Source of the DNA: Macrobrachium rosenbergii
Taxonomy: Eukaryota > Arthropoda > Malacostraca > Decapoda > Palaemonidae
NCBI RefSeq assembly: GCF_040412425.1
Contig: NC_089762.1
Location: forward strand, 21,015,147 to 21,079,146
DNA length: 64,000 nt
Direction: 5' to 3'
The notes under the pieces are model-generated. The model saw only the letters and a program-made list of their open reading frames with translations. It was not told where the DNA came from and searched no databases. Numbering within the stretch: the first letter of the stretch is position 1; each line of letters opens with the position of its first letter. Positions 36,833-48,955 of the stretch are shown here, one piece after another. The position numbers and the translations under genes were made by a program.

Positions 36833-38431
36833 TTATTTACAAAAACGTTGCTGATCCAAAGTAACTACTTCCACTTCATTGTCTCTGCGGCGAGTAGTTT
36901 TCAAACAAGATGACCTCTCTGTATAGTCTGGTGTCTTTACTGTCATTCCACTGACCTGAGGTGTGCGTATTAACAAATCCTCTAAATCAGGAGTGCAATC
37001 ACTATCACTCACCAAATCCACAACTCCTGGAGAGCTTGTGGTCACTGGGGACTTCAAAGGGGGTACACTGCTACTACTACTTGACCCAGCAGAATCTATA
37101 CCAGAAGAGTCACTAGGTGAAGAAATAGAGATGTGTGTCCTAGAATCTGCAGTTGGGATAAAATCACGTTCCTGAGGTGACGTAGGAAGTGGTGGACCAC
37201 AAATGACAGAGGGTCGAGAGGCAGTTGGGCTTGTATGTTGATTCAACTCACTGCAGGTTGGCTGATCTGGAGGCAGTTCATCTACTAACATAACATCCAA
37301 ATCTGATGGCTCTCCAGAGCTCCCACTAAGTACAACAGTCACATTTGTTTCATCTGATACTTGAGATTCACTGGCTTGGTCTGATGGTGAAGACACAGTA
37401 ATCAGAGGAAGACTGCGATCAGTCTCAGGACTAGGAAATAAGTCAGGAGAGACTATGCCTTCACGGTCAGGTTCAGGTAGGGGTAATGATGATGAACGTG
37501 GTCCAAAAGTAGGCTTTGGTTCAACTTTCATACGTTTATCTCCTTCCTCATGAACTGGTGTAGAAAAATACTTGTGCTTATACCACATTTTGCGGCTGCG
37601 TTTTATTGCACTCTCCCCTGCAACACCAGCTGAAGATGCAGGCCTATCATCAACTATCAATGTACTCTCTCTTGTATCATCTGAAAAAACACTAACCAAA
37701 TCAATGCTATCCTGACTTCCATGAGTTTTATTGAAACTAGAGAGTGAATGCGTATCCCCATCATCCTCTGCATCCACAGACATCTGCTGTGAATTAAAAC
37801 CACCCCTATATGAATCCCCACTCGTTCTGCTACCTGAACCAGCACTCATCATTTTACCACAACTGGTGTGAGACATTTTCACTATCACATTCCTGCCTCC
37901 ACTATCACTAACTGTTTCAATTGAACTAGAAGTGTCAAATTTGTTCATGAGGTTAACTTTGGCAATATTAGACAGTCTATCACTTTGTTGGTCATCTTGA
38001 CTAGACTCAGGAGTGTTTTCATATTTACATTGAGACATGGATACAGGAGAAGGAGTATAGGGATCTACCCATTCTAGTTTTGTTCCTGGTGATCCCTGAG
38101 GTGCCTCATTCCCTGAAGTTCCAGCACCACTATTTGGCATTGCGCCTTCCAATGCTTCACAACGGGCTTCTCCCTCCAGACTAAGGGAACCTTTCATATT
38201 CCCTCTTGGAGTAGGAAGAACCAATGTCATATTAGAGTCACTATGCCTTCTCCGTTTACTTGGTGATGTCAAAAAGCCATCCAACATTGCTGCTTCTAAG
38301 GTGCTACTATTACTCTCATTGCTCTGCAATTGCCTCTTAAAAGAGCCCATGCTTCGACGTTGGGTACCTCCATACTCAATGCTATAATGATCTCCAGATC
38401 GATTCAAGGCTTCATGAAGCAATTTCAAAAC
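36833..38431 (-). CDS. Artemis-like nuclease, terminal exon (disordered tail)
   Basis: A 1.6-kb open terminal exon with acceptor TTTCCATTTCAG|GTTTTGAAATTG. It begins VLKLLHEALNRSG, which continues in phase 0 from the exon at 51535 and matches the helix that closes the beta-CASP core of Artemis. The remaining 500 or so residues are Ser/Pro/Asp-rich and probably disordered, as in known Artemis C-termini. Visible motifs are basic clusters (SPSKRRRHS; AIKRSRKMWYKHKYF), many SP/TP and SQ sites, and an acidic hydrophobic stretch GVVDLVSDSD that looks like a SUMO-interaction motif. The exon ends RFCK then stop. In vertebrates the equivalent tail regulates the nuclease and binds DNA-PKcs and DNA ligase IV; whether this tail does so is inference. 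The tail alone would not identify the gene; the join to the upstream exon does. Confidence 0.8.
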   Translation of the reverse strand, partial: VLKLLHEALNRSGDHYSIEYGGTQRRSMGSFKRQLQSNESNSSTLEAAMLDGFLTSPSKRRRHSDSNMTLVLPTPRGNMKGSLSLEGEARCEALEGAMPNSGAGTSGNEAPQGSPGTKLEWVDPYTPSPVSMSQCKYENTPESSQDDQQSDRLSNIAKVNLMNKFDTSSSIETVSDSGGRNVIVKMSHTSCGKMMSAGSGSRTSGDSYRGGFNSQQMSVDAEDDGDTHSLSSFNKTHGSQDSIDLVSVFSDDTRESTLIVDDRPASSAGVAGESAIKRSRKMWYKHKYFSTPVHEEGDKRMKVEPKPTFGPRSSSLPLPEPDREGIVSPDLFPSPETDRSLPLITVSSPSDQASESQVSDETNVTVVLSGSSGEPSDLDVMLVDELPPDQPTCSELNQHTSPTASRPSVICGPPLPTSPQERDFIPTADSRTHISISSPSDSSGIDSAGSSSSSSVPPLKSPVTTSSPGVVDLVSDSDCTPDLEDLLIRTPQVSGMTVKTPDYTERSSCLKTTRRRDNEVEVVTLDQQRFCK

Positions 38432-41400
38432 CTGAAATGGAAAACTTTATTGCCATCCATCATCCCACCTGGTTTTGAGGTAACAAATATTACTAAAAAA
38501 ATCCTCATCCTTCTACATTGCATGCTGGTATGAGGCCTGAAATTCACAAAGCAAGGAAGGAATAATAAAAACATTTTTTTAATCTTTCAGTATAATTAGT
38601 GCTTTTCAAGCCAAAACAGTAGAATGATTTCTGCTTAATTTGTAATCTTTTTCTTTCATCCTTTACTATAAGAATTTTATCATGCAAGGAATAGCTTGTT
38701 ATTTTTAAAAATGGATTCTCGAAAAACATTTTTTATATTAGAACTATTATGGTATTAATATAATGTGGAAAGAAATAAAAACATTTTTAATATTAGAACC
38801 ATTATGGTATTAATACAATGTGGAAAGAAATAAAAACAATGTAATGCAGTGTAAGTAGCTACCATGTGCAAAGTTACAGATGAAAAATAAAGAAAAAGAA
38901 TAAACTTCAAAATTTTCCCCAGCACAATACCAAATCCACCAAGATTTTACCTACAGTAGGTTAACAGCCTAGTAAAAAAAATACATTTCTTTAATTATGC
39001 CACCTTTTAGTGGTCTTAGAACAAAATCTTTCAAGCCAACTACAAGGAACCCCTTTTCAATTAATACTCTTCCACATCCTTTTCTTTCTTTCTTTTTTCA
39101 TAAATACTCTAGGATTTATTAATGCATAATGAAACCATTTTTTAAAATTATCGTTGGCTTTTACCTGAAATGCTTGCAGAATTTAACCCCTTGCCTATAA
39201 AAACTACTCTTAGGGCAGAATAATAAACAATACACTATATTGAAAACTTTTCCTTTAGAAACCAAAGTTACTGAATTCAGTACAGATCAAAGTAAATAAG
39301 TTCTTCTCTTTCCACATTGTTCTCATTTTTTTCTCTTTTCTCATTATTCTTATTAAATAAATTACATCATACTTCTTTACAGGCTTCAATTCATTGCCAT
39401 GGGTACTCTTAAAGGTTTGGTAAAAACCTATACATCTAAACATCACGTGCATACCAAAAATTTTTTGAGCAAAAAATTGCTAACCCCTGGCCCCCATACA
39501 ATGGTATGACATAAAACTAACAGATACTGTACTTTTGATTACCTGACTTTGCAAAGAATGTCTTATCGAATGGAACACATTTTCCCATTTACAGTACAAT
39601 ATGCAAAGTGCCTGAATAATATACTGATAACCATAAGATTTGGAGGTAGGGCACAAGTCTAAAGGTACACATACAGAGCTATGAGACTAATTTCACCAAT
39701 TTTTTTATTCTTTACATAAGTGACCACAAATTTGTATTTAAAATGGGAACAAAAAGCTTTAATTTATCCTGAAAGTTTCAATGAAAGAGATGTAGATGGT
39801 AAGATATTTTCATAGGTAATGTGTAAGGAAGAGAAAAGCTAAGGGTACAGAATGACTTGCAGATTACATATCAACAACTGTGAACCAGCTAATTTTAATA
39901 TTCCAAAAGTAAACCCTCTTACTTCATTCATTTTTAAATGCCATAAAGTCAACAAAAGTAAATCAAGCTTTAAAACTGACAAGTACCTCTCACTAGCAAC
40001 AGTCCACTCACTCACTATGTCAACAATCATTATTTATTTAGTAAGAATGTCACTGCTTAAAACTTTTGCCTAGGGGATTGATGAAAAAGCACATAGGAAC
40101 AAGTCAACTTCAGTTATCTGAGATCTCTACAATTTCACATTGCAATACTGCTTAAATCTGTATTCACACTGCACTGAATACCTTTCAAGTGAGCAGCATC
40201 GTGTTAAAGATAATGATGGAAGCACAAGCAGGTTAATGATGGGGCTACCTGAATGCCTACTAACTTGCTGGTCCTAACTTCACCAATGAAATGATCTGTC
40301 AAAACTTGCTAATAAGTCATGGCAAAAATTAGATGGAATTTTGTGCTCCAGCATAGACCACAGTCTAATTGGTATATTCACATCTCAATAATTCTGGAGA
40401 AGACTTCATCCATAAATTCACTTTTTACCACCATCACCGTTGGGAGTCATTTGTGAATTTTCCTGTAGAATTCTTACTAGAAAGTGGAGTATCTGATCAC
40501 CTAAACTGCCTATGTACCATATTTTTCTGGAATTTCCTCAGCACCATCTTGGCATACTAACTGACCTTTTAACCCCTCTCACCAGAAAACCCCATAAATC
40601 TGATATGGAGAAGGAAGCCATGAATTCATAAAGACCATAATTAAAGGGGCATAAACAGGCTTAATAACCTTGTTAGTAATCCGTGCAACTTGATATCAAT
40701 ATTAAAAACGTCGGGCCAGGATAGAGATGGACTACAGATTATAATATAATCATCAAATGGCATCTGGCATCAAAGTTTCTAAGAACTGGTATGTTTTGCC
40801 CATTTACCATCCTGATACAAGGAGTATATTAAATCCCTCAAATCCAGAAAGGTCTTGGGTTCTCTATGTATGTGCATTTTTTTCAGCATCCTATTCCTAA
40901 ACAATTCTGCCTCATTTATCAATATCTGCCTTGCAAGTAGCCATCCTCTGCAGTCCTCGCTAGTAAATTATTTCTGCAGCGGCCACATCATCACTTGCTA
41001 TATCTTCAATTACTGTATCCATAAAATATAGAAATTTTTTTTTTAAATAATTATAAAGTGTGACATTACATGATACTCCCTATCGGAAAGACAAGAATGG
41101 AAAGAAGACAAGACTGCCATACGAAACTTGCTTAAAAGGATTATTGGAAGGTGCAGTGAAAATATTAGCCATATTTTGACCATGGAAAGAAAAATTATCA
41201 CAGAATTCACCAAGTGTTGTTGCTTTGGACTGAATGGTTAAGTTCATAAGTCACAAATGGTTTACTTGTTTTGAAAGAGTGCTCTAGAACTGAGGAAAGA
41301 AACCTCTTGGTCTATGATGGAGAAAACAGTTTTGATTCAAGCTAAGAATATAGCAAATTAAATAAAAAGAACACAATTTATTATTTTGCTGAGCTGGTAA

Positions 41401-41915
41401 AATAGCCTTCAATGAGATGTTCCTAAGTTATGACATACTGTACTACTCATTTCGCAAATATTCAGTGTCCTCAATCATAAAATACAATGCCACACTGACC
41501 AGCACCAGAGTTCTTTCGTTTTTGTTGAATAATGTTCCTGACATCATTATGAATTCATTAGAATTATACAGAATTTTTTTTTCATCTACCCTGAGGAAGC
41601 TTCATTTATAAGCTGAAGGCATATTGCATTTTTGGGTAGTTTTATCCTTGTTTTTTAGTGATAATGGGTAATAACGGAAATCAACAATATTATACAGCAC
41701 CTGACTATGAAAACAATAATTTTATTGTTGTTAGATTTTACTTTTCTTCTCAGAAAAGGAGGAAAGGAGGAAGACTTGGACAGCTTTGCTCAGTAACATG
41801 TGTAGTAAATACTGTGAGGGGTAACACACAACAGAAGTTAATATTATACTTTAAAAAAGAGAAAAGAAATACGCAGTAAAATCAGGCAATGGAACATATA
41901 AAAATCTTTTTTAAT
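38432..41915 (-). other. Intron of the Artemis-like gene (left part)
   Basis: Lies between the acceptor at 38432 and DIRS C. AT-rich with TACTGTA-type words. A near-duplicate of about 60 bp occurs at 38735-38840 (AGAACYATTATGGTATTAAT twice). No exon was recognised. Confidence 0.6.
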
Positions 41916-42050
41916 GATGTAAAATTATTTGGTTACCTACCTACTGTTACAGTTAGCTTACATCTTTGCACTGTTAGGTATTATTGTACTTCAAAATATA
42001 CAAATGAATCATGCTTGGCTGACTCAAATAGACTGTCAATAATCACCTAT
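41916..42050. repeat. Inverted terminal repeat of DIRS C (3' side)
   Basis: Matches 48845-48955 in inverted orientation (ACAGTTAGCTTACATCTT, then CTTGGCTGACTCAAATAGACTGTC). The left edge is estimated from complementarity to the ICR. Confidence 0.7.
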
Positions 42051-42134
42051 TTTCCACTAGGTCACATTGGATTATTTATGTTCTTGTCAGAATTCTTCCT
42101 GACCATCCACTAAAATGTGGAGAGACTTGGTGGG

Positions 42135-42235
42135 TATTCACTTTAACAGTATTAAAATAATTAATTTTACCACAAAAATTTTCATTATTTTCTATGAATC
42201 TTACCTACTGTTAAAGTTAGCTGACTATCACACTG
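42135..42235. repeat. Internal complementary region of DIRS C
   Basis: CACTTTAACAGTATTAAAAT faces TTACCTACTGTTAAAGTTAG across an AT-rich centre near 42180. The halves mirror the two element ends. The same layout occurs in DIRS D at 52810-52930. Confidence 0.75.
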
Positions 42236-43200
42236 AATGAAGATGGTGGGTTAGTGCAACCAGAAAAAACATCTGCTCAGCCAAGTGAACTAAAAGCCTT
42301 TTTCAAAAGGGAAAAGCTTCTGAACATTCTTACCTATTGTGTGATCCCTAGAGTGGATCCACAGCAGGGTGTAAGGTGTAGCGAGACTTGTCAACAGATC
42401 ATTACAGGGAAAGAAGTATCTCATAAAACACTAGGGACTCTGTGCCTGAGTTGAAAGCACACAACTGACAGTCCAAAACTAAAGACAACTACCTTCAGAC
42501 ATGAAGTTATGCTCCTATACATCAAAGTGTAACTTCATGTTTCCTGAACACAACACGAGATTTTCTGAAAACTAACAATATGATGCAAAAACTGATTTAC
42601 ACCTCCAATGCGATGTGTTGACACATTCTCTGGCAAATGGACATAACAAAGCCTCTTCTTTATCACCTACTAAAGTTTAAAATTGGGTAAAGTCACAAAT
42701 CTGGGAAGGGCTTTCATTTTGACATCATTTTTTGCTCTAATAATGGAAGAGAGACAAGCATTCCCTTGAACAAAGTCCACATTACAAGAAGGAGCTTGAA
42801 GCAAACTAACATACCTGCCACAGCAAGAGCTAAAAGAAAAATTGACTTTAAAGTTAAGTTCTCAAAGAAGCCTTATCCTAAGGCTCAAATTAAGGTAAAG
42901 TTGAATACTTGAGTACTACACTTAAGTCTAAATATCAGAAAAACTCTATCAAATCTAAATCATCAGTAATATTCAAGTTAGCATGATGCAGAAATAATTA
43001 CATAAAGAGATATCCAATGAATTGCGAGCACAGAAAACTTCTTCACATACATGAGATACTGAAAGAACTTAATCACGTTGTCTGTAAAGGTATGGGTGCT
43101 TTACATCCCTCTGGAAAAGCACCAAGATCTATAAACTGACCACTGTTGTTGATACAGCCGAACAGTGGGGGTCCTTTAGGGCATAAGGTTTGATTGCCTA
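42236..43200 (-). pseudogene. DIRS C recombinase region, decayed
   Basis: Aligns by eye with the recombinase region of DIRS D: GTCACAAATCTGGGAAGGG at about 42690 versus 53735 and 53920, and the A-rich block with AAGGAGCTTGAAGC versus AAGGGCTTGAAGC. The catalytic boxes themselves could not be read because of stops and shifts. Confidence 0.45.
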
Positions 43201-43207
43201 GCCACTC

Positions 43208-44668
43208 TCAAAAAGCCTCTAGCTTGTAAAAAAAAAAATGGCTGATAATTCCAGTAAAAAAAAATGGCTGATAATTCCACGCAGTCAGATAAAGCATGGG
43301 GAACTTTTGACAGAATGTTCTCAAATGAGACTGTCCGAGGTCTTTCCTGAATGGCATTTTGGGACCCACCAAGGAGCTACCAAAATCATCCATGTGTTCT
43401 GGAAAGCTCATAACTAGAGTACCTTCCTCAAAACAGGAGAGTAGGAAAAGAATAAAGGTCTAGATTTGACCACTCCACAAGAAAAGCATTGATTGGCCCG
43501 ACCAGGGGAACTTGGCATGGAGAACAGTAAACTGGGAATTTTCAGTTTTCGGCAGTTGTGAACAAATTGATAATTGAGGCCCCCCAAAGGTTCCACAACT
43601 ACTGGTAGACCTGTGGATGAGGAAACCATTCTGACGAAAGAACATCCTTTCCTGCTGAGTCAAACTGAGGTAAAAGAATGATGTTCCTGGACTCTATCCA
43701 AAGGAGAAGTTTCTCTGCTAGCCTGAACAGATCTCTTGATTTTGTGCCTCCTTATGTAAGACAGTGAGGTTGGATTGTCAGAGTCGACTGCTATCATCTT
43801 GTCTCCAAACAGACTTTTTCCTTACATAAGACCCTTCCAAACTGCCAAAAGTTCAAGGTTGTTTCTATGCAGCTGACTTTCCTCTACAGTCCAACTCCCT
43901 GATATTTCAATGTTTCCCAAAATGGCTCCTCAACCTCCTTCTGATGTATTTGAGGACAATGTGAGGTCTGGGCTCTTTGAGGTCTAGAGGCAGACCCATC
44001 ATCAGTCTTGACCAATCTCCCTACCAACAAAGAGACCCCAAAAATCTGAAGGAATTACCACTGGAGTTGCGAATGGAAGACAAGACAAAACTAAACTGGT
44101 CTCACTCTTAGGCAAGCCATGCTGATAAACTTCTCAAAAGAGGCCATGTGTCCCAACAGACAGCCACTTCTTAGCTGGAGGCTTTTCAATGGGTCAAAAT
44201 TCTCTCAAAACCAATAGAAAATTGTTAATCCCAAAAAGAGAGTCAATTCTTCATCCACAGATGAACGATCACCTGGGTCAGAGTAAGCATAGATGTGTTG
44301 ACATTGATCAAAATCCCAGCCCAATGGCTAGACACACAAGATAATCCTTTGTCCTCAAGATCGCATGAAATGAACTGTTGAGGACTTATCAGTCATCTAA
44401 GTATAGGAGAACTCTGAAACCAAGTAGATGACTCCACCCTGGTAATGACACCAACACTTGTGGTTCCATGCTCAGACCAAAACATGGAGCTCTGATTGGA
44501 AGACCTTCCCTGTAAAGACAGTGTGTAGACACTTCCACAACTGAAGATGGATCGGGACTTGGATGCAAACATTCTGCATGTCAACAGAAATCCAGTCGCC
44601 ACTGAATGGAATGACTCCATCAAAAAGGGAGTAAAATGAACAAGCTTAGTGAGCCTGGAAAAGTCCAA
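43208..44668 (-). pseudogene. DIRS C RT-RNase H-linker relic
   Basis: On the minus strand from 44668 down, an RT segment reads LTKLVHFTPFLMES (compare SLIKFVHITPFSMS in DIRS D). RNase H follows in another phase with NTSEGG-GAILGN (about 43916-43960), WTVEESQLHRNNLELLAV and VDSDNPTSLSYI, so the Glu and one Asp remain. The linker towards the recombinase is kept at 43200-43670 in several phases. A TAA interrupts GG-GA, and other stops and shifts are frequent. The relic once encoded the element polymerase. Confidence 0.65.
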
Positions 44669-44732
44669 TACTGCCTCCTTCCAACCCCCAAACCCTTGAG
44701 AACAAGAAAAAGTTGGTGGTAACCTCCATGAC

Positions 44733-46596
44733 TATAGCCGATTCACTTAAGGTAGATTCTTGGGCCTACGAGACGTTTGTTTGACAGCCTCTGATTGGCT
44801 GGTACCGGGAGGTCCACAGCTCGCTCACTGTTTCATTTTAACGTTTGTAGCTCAGAAAACTTGCAATATGTTTATATTTCTTCATTTATCTCATGTTTTA
44901 CACAAGATAGGAAAGTTCTGATCATACCATAGGATTCGGTATTAATTGTACAACTAAATTGTGATTTTCTGAAACCAGTAAGATAAAACACAAAGGAATT
45001 ACGAGTAAAAGTGAAGAGAGAAGCATTTCATTCTTTATACCTGTTTTTACATATCGTCGGATTTTGCATCATTGATGTGATCAAGATAAAATAAAACTAG
45101 TGTTTTCATACAATAAATTCTCCCTGAATACACTGATGCTTTTAGATTTTAGATGTGTGCGATATGTGAAGAGAAAATGAAGAATATGTCGTATTATGTT
45201 GCATCCGTACTTGACTCAGTTTGGCAATAGTGCCGAGAGACGGTGATCTGCAAACAGCGAGAGCGTTGAGGTGCCGTTGACAGTTGCCAATTAGCGATAT
45301 GAGAAGTTTGGAGTTTCGACAATATTTACTGTATTATTATGTCATTACATCTTCTGTACATAAATGCATAGAATTCACATTATAACTGTCAAACTTTTTC
45401 ACACTAATATCATATATGTCCGTATGCCTGGACATATCTGATAAGAAAAAATGAATAATCATATGGATGCATCTGGATGTGTTGGCTTCAATTTAGTCTG
45501 GATGAGAAATTTACATTCTGTAGGCTGCATGGTAAATAACAGGCTAAATAATTGAGTTCATTATAATGACCGCTTGCTTCTCTGGTCAATAACACGAAAA
45601 GCTGATAGTTTTTATATGTTCATTCAATGAACAAAAAGTACATCTTTTTATTTCTTACCATAAAATCTATTGGCGATATAACAAATAAAAAATTCTGTCT
45701 TTTTCAGAATTTGTTTGAGCTGCTCTTACACCAGAACATTTATTCCTCTATATACATGTTATATCTGATAATTGTGCAGGCCTGTTATTTATCATGTAGC
45801 CTACAGTATGCAAATTTCTCACCTAGCCTAAATTGAAGCCAACACATCCAGATGCATCCATATGATTATTCATTTTTTCTTATCAGATAATTATGTCCAG
45901 ACGTACAGACATAATTATATGATTTTGGAGTGAAAAAGTTCGACATTCATAATGGGAATTCTATGCCTTTATTTACAGAAAATGTAATGACATAACCATA
46001 CAGTAAATATAGTCGAAACTGTTAACTTCTCACACTGCTAACTGGCAACTGTCAACGGCGCCTCAGCTTTGCAGATCACCGTCTCTCGGTTTCTACTGCC
46101 AAACTGAGTCAAGAACGGATGCAACATAATAAGACAAATTCTTCATTTTCTCTTCATATATCACATGCATCTAAAATCTGAAAGCACCAGTGTATTCAGG
46201 GTGAATTTGTTGTATGAAAACACTAGTTTTATTTTATCTTGATCGCATCAATGATGCAAAATCCAATGATATGTAAAAACAGGTATAAAGAATGAAATGC
46301 TTCTCTCTTCACTTTTACTCGTTGTAATTCCTTTCTGTTTTATCTTACTGATTTCAAGAAATCATGATTTAGTTGTACAATTAATATCGAATTCTATGGT
46401 ATGACCAAAAACTGTCCTATCTTGTGTAAAACGTGAGATAAATGATGAAATATAAAGATATTTCAAGTTTTCTGAGCTACAGACGTTAAAATGCAACAGT
46501 GAGCGAGCTGCATACCTCCCAGTATCAGCCAATCAGAGGCCGCCAAACAAACGTCTCGTAGGCCCAAGAATCTATACCTTAAGTGAATCGACTATA
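44733..46596. mobile_element. Foldback element with ~0.8-kb inverted arms
   Basis: The left arm (44737 to about 45553) and right arm (about 45776 to 46592) are inverted copies with modest divergence. They start GCCGATTCACTTAAGGTA and, reversed, GTCGATTCACTTAAGGTA, leaving a centre of only about 220 bp. TATA flanks both sides (44733-44736 and 46593-46596), giving a 4-bp target duplication, or TA if the ends are shifted. The interruption is clean against DIRS D, where GACTAGAATAAAAATGGC corresponds to the joined flanks. No transposase is encoded; the open frame 45627-45836 has no recognisable features. It is probably mobilised by another element, family unknown. Confidence 0.85.
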
Positions 46597-46967
46597 ATCT
46601 AAAATTGGCTCACTGGCCTCCTTGCATAACAAATGTTTGATCTCCCCCTGCAAAACTCAGAACTTCTCTGCGTGAAGAGGATGGGCAGGGAAGGATATCA
46701 CGAACGTTGACAGGAATGGAAGAATGACAAAAGGTACAATGTAATCTTTCCTGAGAACTTTCACTAACCAAGGCTTTACCAGACACTCTAGAAATTTGTA
46801 TACCGCCTCCTACTTGACATGAGAGTTCAAGGCACCAGTTATGGCTGCCTTGGCAATTCTTTCACTCAGAATGTAAGCCTTGATCACCTTAACAGCACTT
46901 AATGAAGCACAAGAACTTGAGAGTGGTTTGGGCTGACATTCTGAGTAGACCTTCCATGCAGAAAAAG

Positions 46968-47275
46968 CTGCAGGGTAAGAAAAGTTAAGTATACCTTAGT
47001 TTTACCAGACCACTGAGCTGATTAACAGCTCTCCTAGGGCTGGCCCGAAGGATTAGACTTATTTTACGTGGCTAAGAACCAATTGGTTACTTAGCAACGG
47101 GACCTACAGCTTATTGTGGAATCCGAACCACATTATAGCGAGAAATGAATTTCTATCACCAGAAATAAATTCCTCTAACTCTTCATCAGCCGGCGGCGGG
47201 AATTGAACTCCGGCCCATCGAATGACGGTCTAAAGCTCAACCGACTCAGCCAACAAAGGGCTCTGCAGGGTAAGA
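46968..47275 (-). mobile_element. Second copy of the tRNA-derived SINE
   Basis: The body is 46981-47262, over 90 percent alike by eye to 23099-23383 over its whole length and in the same orientation. The flanking duplication CTGCAGGGTAAGA (46968-46980 and 47263-47275) is perfect. It interrupts DIRS C, so it is younger than that element. Confidence 0.9.
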
Positions 47276-48844
47276 GGCTAGAGGGAAGACTTCAAAGATT
47301 GTGCTAGGAACCTCTATTCTTCTGATTGATTCAAGACATCTTTGGCAATGGCCTGAAACACTGGGGTTAAGGAGAAATGATGTAACATGCCAAAAACAAC
47401 TAACTGATGAGCTGGAGCTACTTAAGAATATAAATATGAACACAACTGTAGCTGTTACTCTTAAAAACTGAGTTGTAAAAACATAAGACATTCCTCCCTA
47501 ATCCTTGGAAGTAGGTGTATCAAGGCAAGTTAATGATCCAATGCCTGATCAAGAACTGCTGCCCCTTCATGAATAACATTACTTTAATTATTACATTATT
47601 ACTATTATATTATTATTTTTTATTACTTGGCACAGCAATTGAGGCTTTTGGGCTAAGAACAATATACTGACTTCATAAGTACTACTAGGTCAAAGTACCT
47701 TACCGATTAAAGAGCTCTTCACTTTCATGGGGCAAATAATGTGAAAAAACTTGCATCTTGAATAGAATGTTGAAAATTTGTTATCATGTCTGTCCTGACA
47801 TATAGTTCTAAGCAGCTTCATAAAACTGGAAACCAATGCAGTGGAATTCTGAGGACCAACTGCGCATGATACACTTCTGAGATCACCTCAAAACATGCCT
47901 TAACAATATCAAATAGCTTTAACTTCTTGTTTTAGCATACAAAAAAGCACTGATCAATTGATTTATCCTCAGCGAAGATACGGAAAAGCAGAACAATGTG
48001 AACTATGAATTAACTAAAAAAAACTGGAGGAGAATCATCCAAATAACAGTTCAAATCTTTCAAGTCTAAAGGAAGAGCTGAAATGGCAGGGCCAGTAAAT
48101 GACTGAACAACTTAAGTGCTGATGAGCAGCTCAAAAACCACTGAAGTAACTGGAATTCTATGTCTATAATCCCTAGATAACTCCACTGGGTCACACACAC
48201 ACACACATCACTGCCACTCTCACCAGATGAGGATAACATGTGAGCTGGTTTACAAAAGTGTTTAACTATGCCTAATAAATCCTTCCACAAATGGGTTGAA
48301 TTCGAGACAGATGATGGTTAAGAGAGGGGTAGCAAAAGGCACAGCCCTCTGCCCTGAGACATGCCTAGATTCCCTGGCTAAGGGGAAGACCTGCTGAGGC
48401 AGGGCAGTCCAGAGGGTGGGCCTATAGACAGATGAAGGCTCCAACACCTCTCTCACGGGGGAAACAGATAAAGGCCAATCATAACAGAGGAACCATGATC
48501 TTTACCCATAACACACTTGGTCAACGGTCTAAATGATGTAATAAGTACACTGTTACCTTCTTAACCCTATCATTTTCTCCTTAACCACATAAGGAGTATA
48601 AGAAGGCAGAGCAGAGGGAGTAAGAGGGGAATCAACCTATTAGGCAATGGAGGAGTAACACTGGAGGGAGGAGGAAAAGACTAAGTAAGCTTATGGCCAA
48701 ACCTAACGAATTATCTTCATAATCTATTGGCCTCCTGCATTTTCCAATATGTTACAAAACTATTCATCCTCTCACCACACCACTCCTCATAAACTTCACA
48801 AGAAAAAAATAAAACTCATTATCACCACTGATAACACACACTGT
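47276..48844 (-). pseudogene. DIRS C gag region, decayed
   Basis: Expected gag position. Minus-strand open frames at 48456-48262 and 48290-48066 are short and in different phases. They fit the Ser/Leu-rich character of gag but carry no decisive motif. A (CA)n run at about 48193 is included. The assignment rests on position within the element. Confidence 0.35.
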
Positions 48845-48955
48845 GTTACTGACAGTCCATCTGGGTCAGCCAAGCAGTATTCTTTTGTTTATTTTGAAAG
48901 CCGATAGCACCCAACAACTCGAAGATGTAAGCTAACTTTAACAGTAGGTAATATT
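48845..48955. repeat. Inverted terminal repeat of DIRS C (5' side)
   Basis: Inverted partner of 41916-42050. It contains GACAGTCCATCTGGGTCAGCC and GATGTAAGCTAACTTTAACA. Confidence 0.7.

Larger units (their letters stand above)
41916..48955 (-). mobile_element. DIRS1-like YR retrotransposon C, with nested insertions
   Basis: Bounded by inverted ends carrying TACTGTTA(A/C)AGTTAGCTTA (left about 41930, right as TAAGCTAACTTTAACAGTA about 48928-48947), with an ICR at about 42135-42235. It reads on the - strand, the same sense as the Artemis-like gene whose intron it occupies. Relics are ordered as expected: gag (about 47480-48460), RT (about 44200-44668), RNase H (about 43730-43960) and linker (about 43200-43670). 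A foldback element (44737-46592) and a SINE (46981-47262) have inserted into it. Without these it would be about 4.9 kb, so parts are also deleted. Frames are broken throughout. Confidence 0.8.

Noticed and set aside
44737..46592. Foldback arms as a recent segmental inversion or assembly palindrome
   Set aside because: The arms differ by scattered substitutions and small indels, the ends are precise with TATA on both sides, and the interrupted DIRS sequence resumes cleanly.
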